64,000 nucleotides of DNA from Bacteroides coprosuis DSM 18011 (GTDB lineage: Bacteria; Bacteroidota; Bacteroidia; Bacteroidales; Bacteroidaceae). A model generated the notes under the pieces. The model was not told where the DNA came from and searched no databases. It worked only from the letters and a program-made list of their open reading frames with translations. Positions within the stretch are counted from its first letter, which is position 1, and each line of letters starts with the position of its first letter. The stretch is from assembly GCA_000212915.1 (NCBI GenBank), contig CM001167.1, forward strand, positions 1,480,780 to 1,544,779. Reading direction: 5' to 3'. The position numbers and the translations under genes were made by a program. Below are positions 18,296 through 27,768 of this stretch, piece by piece.

Positions 18296-18328
18296 AAAGC
18301 CGACTAACAAAAGATGTCAGTCGGCTTT
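18296..18328 (-). terminator. Terminator after the 87-residue gene
   Basis: AAAGCCGACT and AGTCGGCTTT form a 10-bp stem, with an A-rich left flank that reads as a T tract on the minus strand. It is 28 bp downstream of the stop at 18356. Confidence 0.8.
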
Positions 18329-18355
18329 GTGTATCTTAATCAATGGAGTTGTTTG

Positions 18356-18619
18356 TTATTCCATTTCTACTAGACCAAGCGTGTCTAGCATTTTTCGTGC
18401 AGCAAATTCGTCAAAATTATCAAAGTCTGTATTGAAGATGACGTCGTCACTACAATTTCCTTTTAGTATTTTTACCGTTAGTGTAGGTTGCCATTCTAGA
18501 TCATCATCGTACACTCCTAGTTCATAGAAACCATCTGAGATTTTAAAATCAAGCTCGTTGGCTTTCTTCATACCACCAGCTTTTGCTATTTCTTTGAGCT
18601 GCTTTTCTGTAATATTCAT
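18356..18619 (-). CDS. Hypothetical acidic protein, 87 residues
   Basis: The 87-residue protein begins MNITEKQLKEIAKAGGMKK and ends in an acidic segment with DDDLEW, DNFDEFAARKML and GLVEME. There is no signal peptide, membrane helix or known motif. It sits alone between two tRNA-Asp copies, with its own terminator, and could be cargo that moved in when the tRNA was duplicated. No function can be assigned. Confidence 0.7.
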   Translation of the reverse strand: MNITEKQLKEIAKAGGMKKANELDFKISDGFYELGVYDDDLEWQPTLTVKILKGNCSDDVIFNTDFDNFDEFAARKMLDTLGLVEME

Positions 18620-18745
18620 AGTGCTTCCAATTTTTTATGATAGTCTGATAATTGGAAAGAGCTTTTGCTCTTTTCTTATTACTTAAAAACTAGTATATAA
18701 ACACTTTATGTAGAGGTCTTGTTCTGATGAAGAATCGTTTAATGA

Positions 18746-18781
18746 AAAAAGCTCCGATAATCTAAATTATCAGAGCTTTTT
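18746..18781 (-). terminator. Terminator downstream of tRNA-Asp copy 2
   Basis: It has the same hairpin as copy 1 except for T to C at the fifth stem base of the plus strand. In minus-strand RNA this turns a U-A pair into a U-G wobble, so the hairpin is kept. Confidence 0.85.
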
Positions 18782-18782
18782 G

Positions 18783-18856
18783 CGGTATGTACGGGACTCG
18801 AACCCGTGACCTCCTGCGTGACAGGCAGGCATTCTAACCAGCTGAACTAACACACC
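18783..18856 (-). tRNA. tRNA-Asp (anticodon GTC), copy 2
   Basis: Identical in sequence to the copy at 17934-18007, with anticodon GTC in CCTGTCACG, discriminator G and no encoded CCA. It is 849 bp upstream of copy 1 on the same (minus) strand. Confidence 0.97.
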
Positions 18857-18873
18857 TTGGTTTTATTGTGATG

Positions 18874-18904
18874 CAAATGTAGTGGTTTATTTTATATCTG
18901 CAAA
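18874..18904 (-). promoter_or_regulatory. Promoter of tRNA-Asp copy 2
   Basis: On the minus strand TTTG, N19, TACATTTG is a perfect match to the Bacteroidota -33/-7 consensus, about 18 bp before the mature tRNA. It resembles copy 1 (shared CAGATAT at the start of the spacer). Confidence 0.85.
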
Positions 18905-19132
18905 CTAATCAGAAATAAATTTACATTTTTTAGCTAAAAAGAATAGAGAAGAGTGCCTCTTAGTAGAAAAGGGAAGGAATAGACGTATCCTTGTCTTCTT
19001 AAAAGAACAAAAAATAGGTAAATGAAGTCTGCTAACCCTTAGATTTGTATCTTCTCCTTTGTTAATACGGTGTTGGAGTATTACTTTTGTATAAAGAATA
19101 TCAAGTTAAAATCAACAAAAAACGACATAGTG

Positions 19133-19957
19133 ATGAAAGAGACAAAGAAGTTTATATCTCCCAATGCCTGGTTCTCTATTGAATACCCTGCCAATTGGTA
19201 CGAATTTGAAGATGGAGAAGGCTCTTTCTTATTTTATAATCCAGATCAGTGGACAGGTAATTTTAGGATTTCGGGTTTAAAAGGAGATTCTTCTCAATTT
19301 GGAACACAGGTGGTAAAAGAGGAACGTGAAGTGAATCTAAAAGTGAAACCTTTCCAATTGTCATCGGGAGAGGCTGTGTACGAAGTGTCTTTTTTTGAAG
19401 AAGATGAACATGAATTTGCCTCACATCATTGGGTTATCGGAAAAGAGGATATGAGTTTTGATTGTACTTTTACTTCTTTCAAGAAGGATGGATATAAAAT
19501 AGCCGAAGAGATTTTGAATACGTTGGTGGTGAGAGATACAAAGCAGAAATACCCAGCCGAAATCATCCCCGTTCGCTTAATGGAGATTTATGAGATCAAC
19601 TCTTCCTATGAATGGGTGGTTAATTTCGTCAAAGAACAGCTCACAACCGATTTTCAAGGGATAGAAGAAGATTTGAGTAAACTTGATAAAATAAAAGAAG
19701 AGGGTTCTATCTCAACCAAGAAGAGAGATAAGTGGGTTGCTCTGGGCTTGACAGTTGGTGTTATCTTAGCCAATGAAATAGAGGGTATGGAGTGGCGTAC
19801 GCTTATTGATGGAAATAGAGAAGCTGCTATCTTAATTTATACTCCTTCACAGCAAGTAATAGATCCTATGAAGCTTGTTTGGAGCAAAGTTAAGGCGGGT
19901 GAAGAGTTTACTATCGTAGAGAGTTACAAAGAAACTCTGGCCTCTCTGCACCAGTAA
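19133..19957 (+). CDS. DUF3805/DUF3806 domain protein
   Basis: A 274-residue cytoplasmic protein. The ATG at 19133 (MKETKKFISPNAWFS) is preferred over an upstream in-frame TTG at 19070, because the stretch in between is Lys/Ile-rich noise. The N-terminal ~145 residues (FSIEYPANWYEFEDGEGSF, then NFRISGLKGD) fit DUF3805, a family resembling PsbP/Mog1-like folds. The C-terminal part with KRDKWVALGLTVGVILANEI and EWRTLIDG fits DUF3806. Function unknown. It precedes the ABC-F gene by 39 bp in the same direction and may be cotranscribed. Confidence 0.8.
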   Translation: MKETKKFISPNAWFSIEYPANWYEFEDGEGSFLFYNPDQWTGNFRISGLKGDSSQFGTQVVKEEREVNLKVKPFQLSSGEAVYEVSFFEEDEHEFASHHWVIGKEDMSFDCTFTSFKKDGYKIAEEILNTLVVRDTKQKYPAEIIPVRLMEIYEINSSYEWVVNFVKEQLTTDFQGIEEDLSKLDKIKEEGSISTKKRDKWVALGLTVGVILANEIEGMEWRTLIDGNREAAILIYTPSQQVIDPMKLVWSKVKAGEEFTIVESYKETLASLHQ

Positions 19958-19996
19958 TATTCTTCTAAGGAATCTATCTGAAACAAAAATTAAAGA

Positions 19997-21877
19997 ATGA
20001 TAAGTTATCTACAAATAGAAAATCTCACCAAATCGTTTGGTGATTTAGTCCTTTTTGAAGACCTCAATATGGGGGTGCTTCAGGGAGAACGCATTGGTTT
20101 AATTGCTAAAAATGGTACAGGAAAATCTACCTTGCTCAATATTATAGCAGGGAAAGAGGGTTACGATGCAGGCAGAGTTACTTTTAAAAGAGATTTAAGA
20201 GTGGGCTACCTAGAGCAAAATCCCGAATATCCCGATAACCTAACCGTTATTGAGGCTTGTTTCCACCATGGAAATGAAGTGATTGAACTCATCAAAGAAT
20301 ACGAAATTTGCTTACAGACAGAGGGAAATCCTGACTTGGATAAAATCCTTTCTAAGATGGATTTACTGAATGCTTGGGAGTATGAGCAGAAGGTAAAACA
20401 GATTCTTACCCAGTTGAAGATTACCAATTTCCAGCAAAAGATAAATCAACTTTCGGGAGGACAGTTGAAGCGTATCGCTTTGGCAAATACCTTAATTACC
20501 GAACCCGATTTATTGATTCTCGATGAGCCTACCAACCATTTGGACTTGGATATGACCGAGTGGCTCGAAGAGTACTTGAAACGCACCAACCTCAGTTTGC
20601 TAATGGTAACCCACGATCGTTACTTCCTAGACCGTGTGTGTGATACCATTATGGAGATTGATAACTTACAGATGTACACCTACAAGGGGAACTATAGCTA
20701 TTACTTAGAAAAACGTCAGGAACGTATGGATTCTATGGATGCTGAAGTTTCTAAAGCGAAAAACTTGTACCGTACTGAGCTGGAGTGGATGCGTCGTATG
20801 CCACAAGCTCGTGGACATAAAGCCAGATACCGTGAGGAGGCTTTTTATGATTTAGAGAAGGTGGCTAAACGCCGATTCGACGATAGTAATGTGCAGCTCA
20901 ATGTGAAGGCTTCTTATATTGGTTCCAAGATATTTGAAGCAGAAAATGTGAATAAGAGTTATGGTGATTTGGTGATCCTAGATGATTTTTCATACATCTT
21001 CTCTCGTTATGAAAAGATGGGAATTGTGGGAAATAATGGAACAGGTAAATCTACCTTTATCAAAATTCTTTTGGGCGAAGTAGAACCCGATAGTGGTACG
21101 ATAGATATTGGAGAAACGATTCGTTTTGGTTATTATTCTCAAGATGGACTAGAGTTTGATGATCAGATGAAGGTGATCGATGTGGTACGTGAGATTGCTG
21201 AGGTAATCGACTTGGGGAATGGCAAGCAACTGACTGCTTCTCAGTTCCTGCAACACTTCTTGTTTACTCCCGAAACTCAGCACAGTTATGTGTACAAGTT
21301 AAGTGGAGGTGAACGTCGTCGTCTTTACCTATGTACAGTATTAATGCGTAACCCCAATTTCTTAGTTCTCGATGAGCCTACCAACGACCTTGACATCGTA
21401 ACCTTAAATGTACTCGAAGACTATCTTCAAAACTTTAAAGGATGTGTGATTGTGGTATCCCACGATCGTTACTTTATGGATAAAGTGGTTGATCACTTGA
21501 TGGTATTTAAGGGTAGTGGAGATATTCGTAATTTCCCTGGAAACTATACTCAGTACCGGGAGTGGAAAGAGTTTAAGGAGGAAGAAGAAAAGAGAATCGA
21601 GCAAGAAAAGAAGAAAGAGGATGAGAGCGAAAAGCATGGTAGAGTACGTCATAACGAAGTACGCAAAAAGACTTATGCTGAGAAAAAAGAGTTTGAAGCT
21701 CTCGAAAAAGAGATTGAAAAATTAGAAGACGAGAAAACGCAGTTGGAAGCAGATTTATGCAGTGGAGATTTATCGGTAGAAGATTTAACAGAAAAGTCGA
21801 AACGTCTGCCCGAAATAGGTGATGCTATTGATGAGAAAACCATGCGTTGGCTTGAACTTAGTGAAATAGAAGATTAA
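19997..21877 (+). CDS. ABC-F family ATPase (Uup-like)
   Basis: A 626-residue protein with two ABC cassettes and no membrane domain. Cassette 1: Walker A GLIAKNGTGKST at 34-45, LSGGQLKR, and Walker B LLILDEPTNHLD. Cassette 2: GIVGNNGTGKST, LSGGERRR, and FLVLDEPTNDLD. The interdomain linker is charged, and the C-terminus (about 530-626) is a long Glu/Lys coiled coil, the ABC_tran_CTD found in Uup. ABC-F proteins act at the ribosomal E site or in DNA-related processes (Uup). The C-terminal coiled coil favours Uup over EttA. The stop overlaps the ATG of the next gene by one base. Confidence 0.92.
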   Translation: MISYLQIENLTKSFGDLVLFEDLNMGVLQGERIGLIAKNGTGKSTLLNIIAGKEGYDAGRVTFKRDLRVGYLEQNPEYPDNLTVIEACFHHGNEVIELIKEYEICLQTEGNPDLDKILSKMDLLNAWEYEQKVKQILTQLKITNFQQKINQLSGGQLKRIALANTLITEPDLLILDEPTNHLDLDMTEWLEEYLKRTNLSLLMVTHDRYFLDRVCDTIMEIDNLQMYTYKGNYSYYLEKRQERMDSMDAEVSKAKNLYRTELEWMRRMPQARGHKARYREEAFYDLEKVAKRRFDDSNVQLNVKASYIGSKIFEAENVNKSYGDLVILDDFSYIFSRYEKMGIVGNNGTGKSTFIKILLGEVEPDSGTIDIGETIRFGYYSQDGLEFDDQMKVIDVVREIAEVIDLGNGKQLTASQFLQHFLFTPETQHSYVYKLSGGERRRLYLCTVLMRNPNFLVLDEPTNDLDIVTLNVLEDYLQNFKGCVIVVSHDRYFMDKVVDHLMVFKGSGDIRNFPGNYTQYREWKEFKEEEEKRIEQEKKKEDESEKHGRVRHNEVRKKTYAEKKEFEALEKEIEKLEDEKTQLEADLCSGDLSVEDLTEKSKRLPEIGDAIDEKTMRWLELSEIED

Positions 21878-22728
21878 TGAACCTTACCAATTACCATAGT
21901 CATACCAATTACTGTGATGGTCATGCTACCATCGAGGAGTTTATTCAGACGGCTATCGAACTAAATTTTACCTCTTATGGCATTTCTTCTCATGCTCCAC
22001 TACCTTTTTCTACTCGATGGAATATGGAGTGGGATAGGGTAGATGATTATTTGAAAGAGTGTGCAGAGGCTAAAGAAAAACTCGGTGATCAAATCGAGAT
22101 TTATACGGGGCTGGAGATGGATTACCTCCATGAAGATTACAACCCAGCTATGGATAAATTTCAAGCTATCCCACTAGATTATCGGATTGGTTCGGTGCAT
22201 TTTCTAGAGTTGGATTCGGGCGGCTATGTAGATATAGATTCGGGTGAAGAGCTATTTAAAGAAAATGTAGATAAATACTTTCATCACGATTACGAAGAGG
22301 TCATCATCCGCTACTTCGATGCTATGCGTAGAATGATTGCTCTGGGTGGATTTGATTTCTTAGGACATTGCGATAAGATAAGTAAAAACACCTCTGCCAA
22401 TGCCAAAGGCATTACTCAAGCTAGCTTTTATAAAGAGATAATAAGAGATTATTTTGAAACGATTGCAGAGAGCGGACTGATGATAGAAATTAATACCAAG
22501 GCGTATGATACCACAGGGATGTTTTTTCCGAATGAAGAACACTTCGCACTTATAAGAGAATTGGAGATTCCCGTATTGGTCAACAGTGATTCTCATCGTT
22601 TACATAAAATCAACTCGGGCAGAAAAGAAGGCTTGAAAGCTTTGGTGAATGCTCGTTTTGATACCGTTATGGAATTAAAAAATAAAGAGTGGACAGCTGT
22701 TCCTATCCACTCTTCATATCGTATTTAA
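21877..22728 (+). CDS. PHP-type histidinol-phosphatase
   Basis: A 283-residue PHP-domain protein. Metal-binding motifs are NYHSHTNYCDG at the start, SSHAPLPF, GLEMDYL, RIGSVHFL, FLGHCDKI and NSDSHRL. The arrangement and length fit HisJ/HisK-type L-histidinol-phosphate phosphatases. No other his gene is nearby, so another phosphomonoester is possible. The ATG overlaps the TAA of the ABC-F gene (TAATGA), so translation is coupled. It is convergent with the isomerase-like gene, with a gap of only 16 bp. Confidence 0.85.
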   Translation: MNLTNYHSHTNYCDGHATIEEFIQTAIELNFTSYGISSHAPLPFSTRWNMEWDRVDDYLKECAEAKEKLGDQIEIYTGLEMDYLHEDYNPAMDKFQAIPLDYRIGSVHFLELDSGGYVDIDSGEELFKENVDKYFHHDYEEVIIRYFDAMRRMIALGGFDFLGHCDKISKNTSANAKGITQASFYKEIIRDYFETIAESGLMIEINTKAYDTTGMFFPNEEHFALIRELEIPVLVNSDSHRLHKINSGRKEGLKALVNARFDTVMELKNKEWTAVPIHSSYRI

Positions 22729-22744
22729 ATATATTCTTATCGTT

Positions 22745-23980
22745 TTATCTTACTCGTTTGCAAGAGTAGGTTTCTAAGAAACTTTGTATTAAACCTTCGT
22801 GATTGCCACGTATCATCACGTGGTGATTGCTCAAGGGGTTTCTTAAGAAATAAGAAGCCTCTTCATTCATTTTAAATAAAACTTCGGTTCTGCTGGAGAG
22901 TTCTTTTTCTGTGTTTTGTAAGATATAGCCCGAAGAAACGAAATACTTATCCAAGCATTCTCCTCCACATTTTAGGATAGTAAACTCTCCTAGAGGTAAT
23001 ATTCCTTGAATAGAAATAGCATTCTTCGTCAGGAAATGATTTCTTAGCACAAAGTGAGAGGTTTGTTTTGTACCGATGCTGCAATGCCCCATTACAATTT
23101 TGTTCTCTTTCACATCTACCTCACTGGGATTGCACATAAACCCAACCTCACCCGTTAGAGCTTTTATCATGACTAGAGTAAAGATGGTTTGCATATCCCC
23201 CTCGCAGCCAGCAATGATTCCCTCATCATTGAGTAAAGCATTGGCTAAGCACCCTGTAACTCCTATATCCTTGAGGGTTTTGTAACAATTGAGGGTAACA
23301 GCCGTTAGACCCTCCTCCTCACAAATCTGCTTCACAGCTTTATAAAAGCGCATAGAGTTGATTAGGGCAGTGGGAGTGCTTCCATTACAAGCATAGGCTT
23401 TAGATATAAAATGAGTACATAATGTACTTACATCGTCTTCGGATATCTTATCGAAAGTATCATAAATTCGAGTAAGAGGAATATTAACAAACTCGATACC
23501 CCAGCGTTGTTTAGCCAAATAGTAATCTACACTACTAGCTATAACCCATGGAGCAGGCGTGCCCAGAACACCTATTCTTTGTTGCTTCAGTCTTTGTTGG
23601 GCATGGAAGTTTATTGCTAAGTTTAAGATTCTTTCTTTAATCTGTTGGATGTCTCCGTGTAAAATTTCATTCTTCAGACCTCTTTCTCTCAACCAAGTTG
23701 AGGCTTCAAGAGCAGCAGCTAAAGAATTTTGGAGTCCGTCTGCCAGTAATACGATGGGGCGGGGTAGTTCTTCTACATCTTGAGCGATGAGTTCTTCTAC
23801 TCCTCCAGTAGCTATAAAAAGTACAGAAAACTGGTCTTTAGGGATTTTGGCAAGATCTGTATGTTTGTAATATTTTACAGAGAATTGGATTTCAAGTTCA
23901 TTCAGAAGTTTCTGATGATCTTGAGCAGATGATGCTAACTGATCTAATGAAGATGTGTAAGCTATTAGATTAATAGTCAT
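22745..23980 (-). CDS. L-fucose/L-arabinose isomerase-like family protein
   Basis: A 411-residue cytoplasmic protein. The features IGVLGTPAPWVIASS, a central AYACNGSTPTALINSMRFYKAV, CEGDMQTIFTLVMIKALTGEVGFMCNPS and GHCSIG resemble the fucose/arabinose isomerase-like superfamily (fucose isomerase C-terminal-type fold). Conserved Glu, Asp and His (CEGD, MGHC) could bind metal. It is shorter than FucI (about 590), so a different sugar or a non-sugar substrate is possible. It is monocistronic with a good promoter upstream. Confidence 0.7.
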   Translation of the reverse strand: MTINLIAYTSSLDQLASSAQDHQKLLNELEIQFSVKYYKHTDLAKIPKDQFSVLFIATGGVEELIAQDVEELPRPIVLLADGLQNSLAAALEASTWLRERGLKNEILHGDIQQIKERILNLAINFHAQQRLKQQRIGVLGTPAPWVIASSVDYYLAKQRWGIEFVNIPLTRIYDTFDKISEDDVSTLCTHFISKAYACNGSTPTALINSMRFYKAVKQICEEEGLTAVTLNCYKTLKDIGVTGCLANALLNDEGIIAGCEGDMQTIFTLVMIKALTGEVGFMCNPSEVDVKENKIVMGHCSIGTKQTSHFVLRNHFLTKNAISIQGILPLGEFTILKCGGECLDKYFVSSGYILQNTEKELSSRTEVLFKMNEEASYFLRNPLSNHHVMIRGNHEGLIQSFLETYSCKRVR

Positions 23981-24003
23981 GCGGTCTGATTTTTGTTACT
24001 ACG

Positions 24004-24034
24004 CAAATGTATGTAAATTTTTATATAATGGAAA
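24004..24034 (-). promoter_or_regulatory. Promoter of the isomerase-like gene
   Basis: On the minus strand TTTC, N19, TACATTTG; the -7 is a perfect TAnnTTTG. It is 24 bp before the start codon. On the plus strand two TAACTTTG copies at 24072 and 24096 may serve the divergent permease gene. Confidence 0.7.
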
Positions 24035-24144
24035 GTTAGAAAGCCCTAACCTATATTAATTAGTTAAAACTTAACTTTGCATAAGGATTTATACTTAACT
24101 TTGACACTTGAAATAAGATTGACAACCGAAAAATAAGATTTACT

Positions 24145-25389
24145 TTGTTTGAATTTCAATTAGCAAAACGATTATATACGAGTAAGAAAGGGGTAAAAAG
24201 GATATCTAAGCCTGCTGTGTTTATTGCTGTCTTGGGTATTGCTATTGGTTTTATTGTGATGATGATTACCATTGCCGTAGTGATTGGCTTTAAGGGCGAA
24301 ATCCGAAACAAAGCAGTGGGCTTTAGTTCGGATATCCAACTATCCAATTACAATACCATGGCTTCATACGAATCGCATCCTATTGCAGTAAGTGATAGTT
24401 TGCTGACAGCTCTCCAAGAATATCCCGATACGCGCTGGGTGCAACGATACTCTACGAAGGTGGGTATGATCAAAACAGAATCTAGCTTTCAGGGGATGAT
24501 TTTAAAAGGGGTAGCTCAAGAATTTGAAACTTCTTTCTTTACTAAATATCTGGTAGAAGGGACACTTCCTGCCTTTAACGATTCTACCTCTACTAATGAA
24601 GTAATGCTCTCCAAGACTGTGGCCGATCTCCTTGATATTCATCTCGATGATCGCATTTTTACCTATTATGCCGAGGATGAGGGCATCAAAGCACGTAGAT
24701 TAAAGGTGGTAGGTATTTACCAAACTAATTTCTATGAGTATGATAAACTCTATCTTCTAACCGATCTCTATACCGTTAATAAATTGAACCGATGGGGGGT
24801 GGATCAGGCAAGTGGGGTAGAAATTGCGATTAAAGATTATGCCAAACTCGAAGAGGTTACTGAAGATTTAGGCGATAAGTTTATGGGCTTAGAAGATGCT
24901 TATGGCGAGCCTTACATTGTAAATAATGTAGAGCAGCTCAATCCTCAACTTTTTGGCTGGTTGGCCTTGCTCGATTTAAATGTCTGGGTAATCCTTGGGC
25001 TGATGATGGCCATCTCTGGCTTTACCATTATCTCTGGTTTGTTGATTCTTATTTTGGAACGAACTCAGATGATTGGGTTGCTCAAAGGATTGGGAGCTAC
25101 CAATAAGATGATTCGAAAAGTATTTATTTGGTTGGCGATATTCCTGATTGGTAAAGGCTTATTCTGGGGGAATATTGTTGGGTTATCACTCTGCCTTATC
25201 CAGAGTAAATTTGGAGTTGTACCCTTGGATCCTGCTGTATATCATGTAGATAAAGTGCCTATTTCGCTTAGCTTATGGTGGGTAGTAGCACTCAATGCAG
25301 CCACCATCTTAATCTCTGTGTTGATGCTTCTCGGACCCTCTTATCTCGTGTCGCGCATTAATCCAGCCACGTCTATGCGTTACGAATAA
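24145..25389 (+). CDS. ABC transporter permease, LolC/LolE-MacB (FtsX) type
   Basis: A 414-residue inner-membrane protein with a TTG start. The family's typical head (FEFQLAKRLYTSKKGVKRIS) begins at once and there is no ATG upstream in frame. One N-terminal TM (about 25-48) is followed by a large periplasmic MacB-PCD-type domain (about 55-260) and three C-terminal TMs with the FtsX signature (RTQMIGLLKGLGATNKMIRKVF). In Bacteroidota such permeases are annotated as lipoprotein-releasing (Lol) components. The ATPase partner is not adjacent. Confidence 0.88.
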   Translation: MFEFQLAKRLYTSKKGVKRISKPAVFIAVLGIAIGFIVMMITIAVVIGFKGEIRNKAVGFSSDIQLSNYNTMASYESHPIAVSDSLLTALQEYPDTRWVQRYSTKVGMIKTESSFQGMILKGVAQEFETSFFTKYLVEGTLPAFNDSTSTNEVMLSKTVADLLDIHLDDRIFTYYAEDEGIKARRLKVVGIYQTNFYEYDKLYLLTDLYTVNKLNRWGVDQASGVEIAIKDYAKLEEVTEDLGDKFMGLEDAYGEPYIVNNVEQLNPQLFGWLALLDLNVWVILGLMMAISGFTIISGLLILILERTQMIGLLKGLGATNKMIRKVFIWLAIFLIGKGLFWGNIVGLSLCLIQSKFGVVPLDPAVYHVDKVPISLSLWWVVALNAATILISVLMLLGPSYLVSRINPATSMRYE

Positions 25390-25391
25390 CC

Positions 25392-26555
25392 TTAGATTTT
25401 CAGAATATCTCCTCTTCCTTTTCTCGGCATCTTAAGTCGGATTAAGAAGTTGTTGAGGGGCAATAAAATATCTAAAAGAGGGAGGGAAAAGTAGAATCTT
25501 CTTCCTTCTGTCATCACTTTTGCTGTGCGATTAATTGTCAGAAACTGTACTACCCATCTCAACAGAAAACAGAGAAAAGTAAGTAAGCTCACTTGCCAAG
25601 TTAGCGTTATCAGGCTATAGATAAAAAGAGGCAAACCTAGGGCATACAACAGTAGGCGAGTAGTAGTCTCTAGCCCCATCCAATATTGCTTGTTACCTTT
25701 AAAGCGCTGTACCGATAGTAAGTGTGATTGCTTTTGAAGCTTCCAATCTTTCTTCCGTTTGATGGGTTCCATTTCGATGATAGACTCGGGAGAGAGTTCT
25801 ACTCTGGTATTGGTGCTATTTACATTTTGATTGAGAAACAATTCATCCTCACCTCGTTGAAGATTTAGTTGGTTTGAAAAGGCTTTCTCTTGGAAAAATA
25901 CCGATTTTCGGTAAGCCATATTTCTACCTTGTCCCATATAGGGTTTATTCTTGAGAGCCATACCCAAATAGCGCAACTTTAGTATAAGGCTGTCATAAGA
26001 AGTAAAGCGATTGATCCATGTCTTTTCTGTGCGGTATTTGCTATAACCCAATACAATATCAGTTCCCTGAATAAAATGGCCAGCTAGCTTTTTTAGCCAT
26101 TGGTTGGATATGGGTTTGCTATCAATCTCCGTGAAAACTAACCAATCATATTTACTCGCTTTGATACCAATAGTTTGAGCCAATTTTCTTCTGCTAATAA
26201 ACCGAGCACTCTCTGGAGTAAAACTGAAATAGAGATTATCATGATTTTCTTCTAGGTACTCCAAATACTCTTTTGTACCATCATCTGAGGCAATATCCAC
26301 TACAATCACCTCAAAATTAGGATAATCTTGTTGTAGAATACTAGAGATGTTTTCTCTTAAATATTCCACCTGATTCTCTACACAAAGAATAATCGATAGA
26401 GGAGGATACTCCTGTGAAACCTCTTTCTGCTTTTTCTGGGCAGCAGGAATACGATTATATAGGCTTAAATGATAGATGAGCTGAATCATCAGACAAAGTC
26501 CGAGAACTATATAAACACCTATGAATGGGGTAGAGAGAAATATATTTGGCAACAT
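25392..26555 (-). CDS. Glycosyltransferase family 2, membrane-anchored
   Basis: The 387-residue protein has an N-terminal TM (about 5-27) and a GT-A domain at about 50-230: LSIILCVENQ, VVDIASDDGTKEYLE, a DxD-like TEIDSKP and an RGEDELFLNQ segment. Two or three TM helices follow (about 300-345). The layout resembles processive or single-addition GT2 enzymes that build envelope polysaccharides using nucleotide sugars on the cytoplasmic face. The acceptor is unknown. It is convergent with the permease (2-bp gap). Confidence 0.85.
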   Translation of the reverse strand: MLPNIFLSTPFIGVYIVLGLCLMIQLIYHLSLYNRIPAAQKKQKEVSQEYPPLSIILCVENQVEYLRENISSILQQDYPNFEVIVVDIASDDGTKEYLEYLEENHDNLYFSFTPESARFISRRKLAQTIGIKASKYDWLVFTEIDSKPISNQWLKKLAGHFIQGTDIVLGYSKYRTEKTWINRFTSYDSLILKLRYLGMALKNKPYMGQGRNMAYRKSVFFQEKAFSNQLNLQRGEDELFLNQNVNSTNTRVELSPESIIEMEPIKRKKDWKLQKQSHLLSVQRFKGNKQYWMGLETTTRLLLYALGLPLFIYSLITLTWQVSLLTFLCFLLRWVVQFLTINRTAKVMTEGRRFYFSLPLLDILLPLNNFLIRLKMPRKGRGDILKI

Positions 26556-26681
26556 GAATTTTATCTTTTATTTCTGAATAAGAGGATACTCTAACAAGGT
26601 AGAGTGGCACAAAAATAAGGAATAAAATGTGAACGAATAAGTTTGCAACCTAATATTTCTACTTTACCCTTCGAACTCCGC

Positions 26682-27540
26682 TTAAAGAGTTCGCTTCATT
26701 TCATATCGCTTGGTTATTAAATCAAACTGATGTTTCTTTAAAAAAACATTCATAGACTCACTAGCATCATCAATATTAAGCATTTTTACTGTTGGCGATG
26801 AGCAGTTTTGGGCAGCATTCTTTAGTAGAGCTGTAGCCACTCCTCTTTCTCTAAACTGAGGGTAAGTACCCAGTTGAATGAGATCCCCCGATAGTGGTTC
26901 GTAAACAATATATCCTATGATGTGATTTACATTCATAGGTACAAACTAAATTATCAGAGTCTCTCATAATGCTGTTGAGACTATTTTGCCATGAAGGATT
27001 AAAATCCCAAATGGTATCAAATTTTATTTCTTGCATAAATACAGAAAGAGGAATCTCTATTAAAGAGATGTCTCGTGCCGTAATTTGTGAAATTAAGTCG
27101 GTTTCAGCGTGATAACAGTTGAAGTTTCTTGTAATCTTAAAGTTCCTTTTCTGGTAGATTTTAAGTGCAGCCTCATTTTCTTGTGATACTTCGAGTTGGT
27201 AGGTTTTTACACCGTGTTTTCGAAGTATAGGTAGAGCATATTCAAAGGTTTGATGGATTAGTCCTTCCTTTTGATAGGCTTTCCTAGTCCCCATACCTAT
27301 GTTATAGGCTGTAAGTACTCCATTATATCCATCTATGCTATTGGGTATAAAAGATACTAGTTTTTCGTTATGATATGCGCCAAAAGAAAGCTCTGGTTGA
27401 TAGCCTTTTCTTTGTAGCATACGACTAAACTTTTTGGTAGAAAAAGAGATACTGTAATCCTGAAATGCATCAATAAAACTGTCTTTAATTTCCTGTTCTG
27501 ATACTTTATTTAAAGTATTAAAAGAATAGGTATTGATCAT
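26682..27540 (-). pseudogene. GNAT acetyltransferase, frameshifted
   Basis: The N-terminal frame (27540 down to about 26940) contains a GNAT-like domain: SFGAYHNEKLVSFIPN, NIGMGTRKAYQKEGLIHQTFEYALPIL, YQLEVSQENEAALKIYQKRNF. It then loses homology and stops at 26851. A second frame (from 26936) continues with IIGYIVYEPLSGDLIQLGTYP, RERGVATALLKNA and FLKKHQFDLITKRYEMKR, the C-terminal half of the same tandem-GNAT protein. Removing one base near 26930-26940 (TATGAATGTAAA) rejoins them as TYEVNHIIGY. It is therefore broken by +1, a sequencing error, or less likely recoded. Intact length would be about 285 residues. Confidence 0.75.
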
Positions 27541-27768
27541 ATTCTGAAAATGAATTACATTATTGTGACAACAAAGATAAAATATTACAAGATTACTACA
27601 AATATTAAGGTTGATTAATTGTGTTTTAAATCATATAAAATAGTCCTTTATTAAGAACTTAATCTAAACTAAATGTCCTATATACTGTTTAAACAATAGG
27701 TTGTAGGATTTTATTTTTCTCTTTATCTAAAATAAAATAAAGTTCTATTTTTAATTAAAACGGTTGGT

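Noticed and set aside
24072-24103. Two TAACTTTG elements as tandem promoters of the permease gene
   Set aside because: Both match the -7 consensus, but neither has a TTTG at 19-21 bp upstream; not listed as a firm feature.
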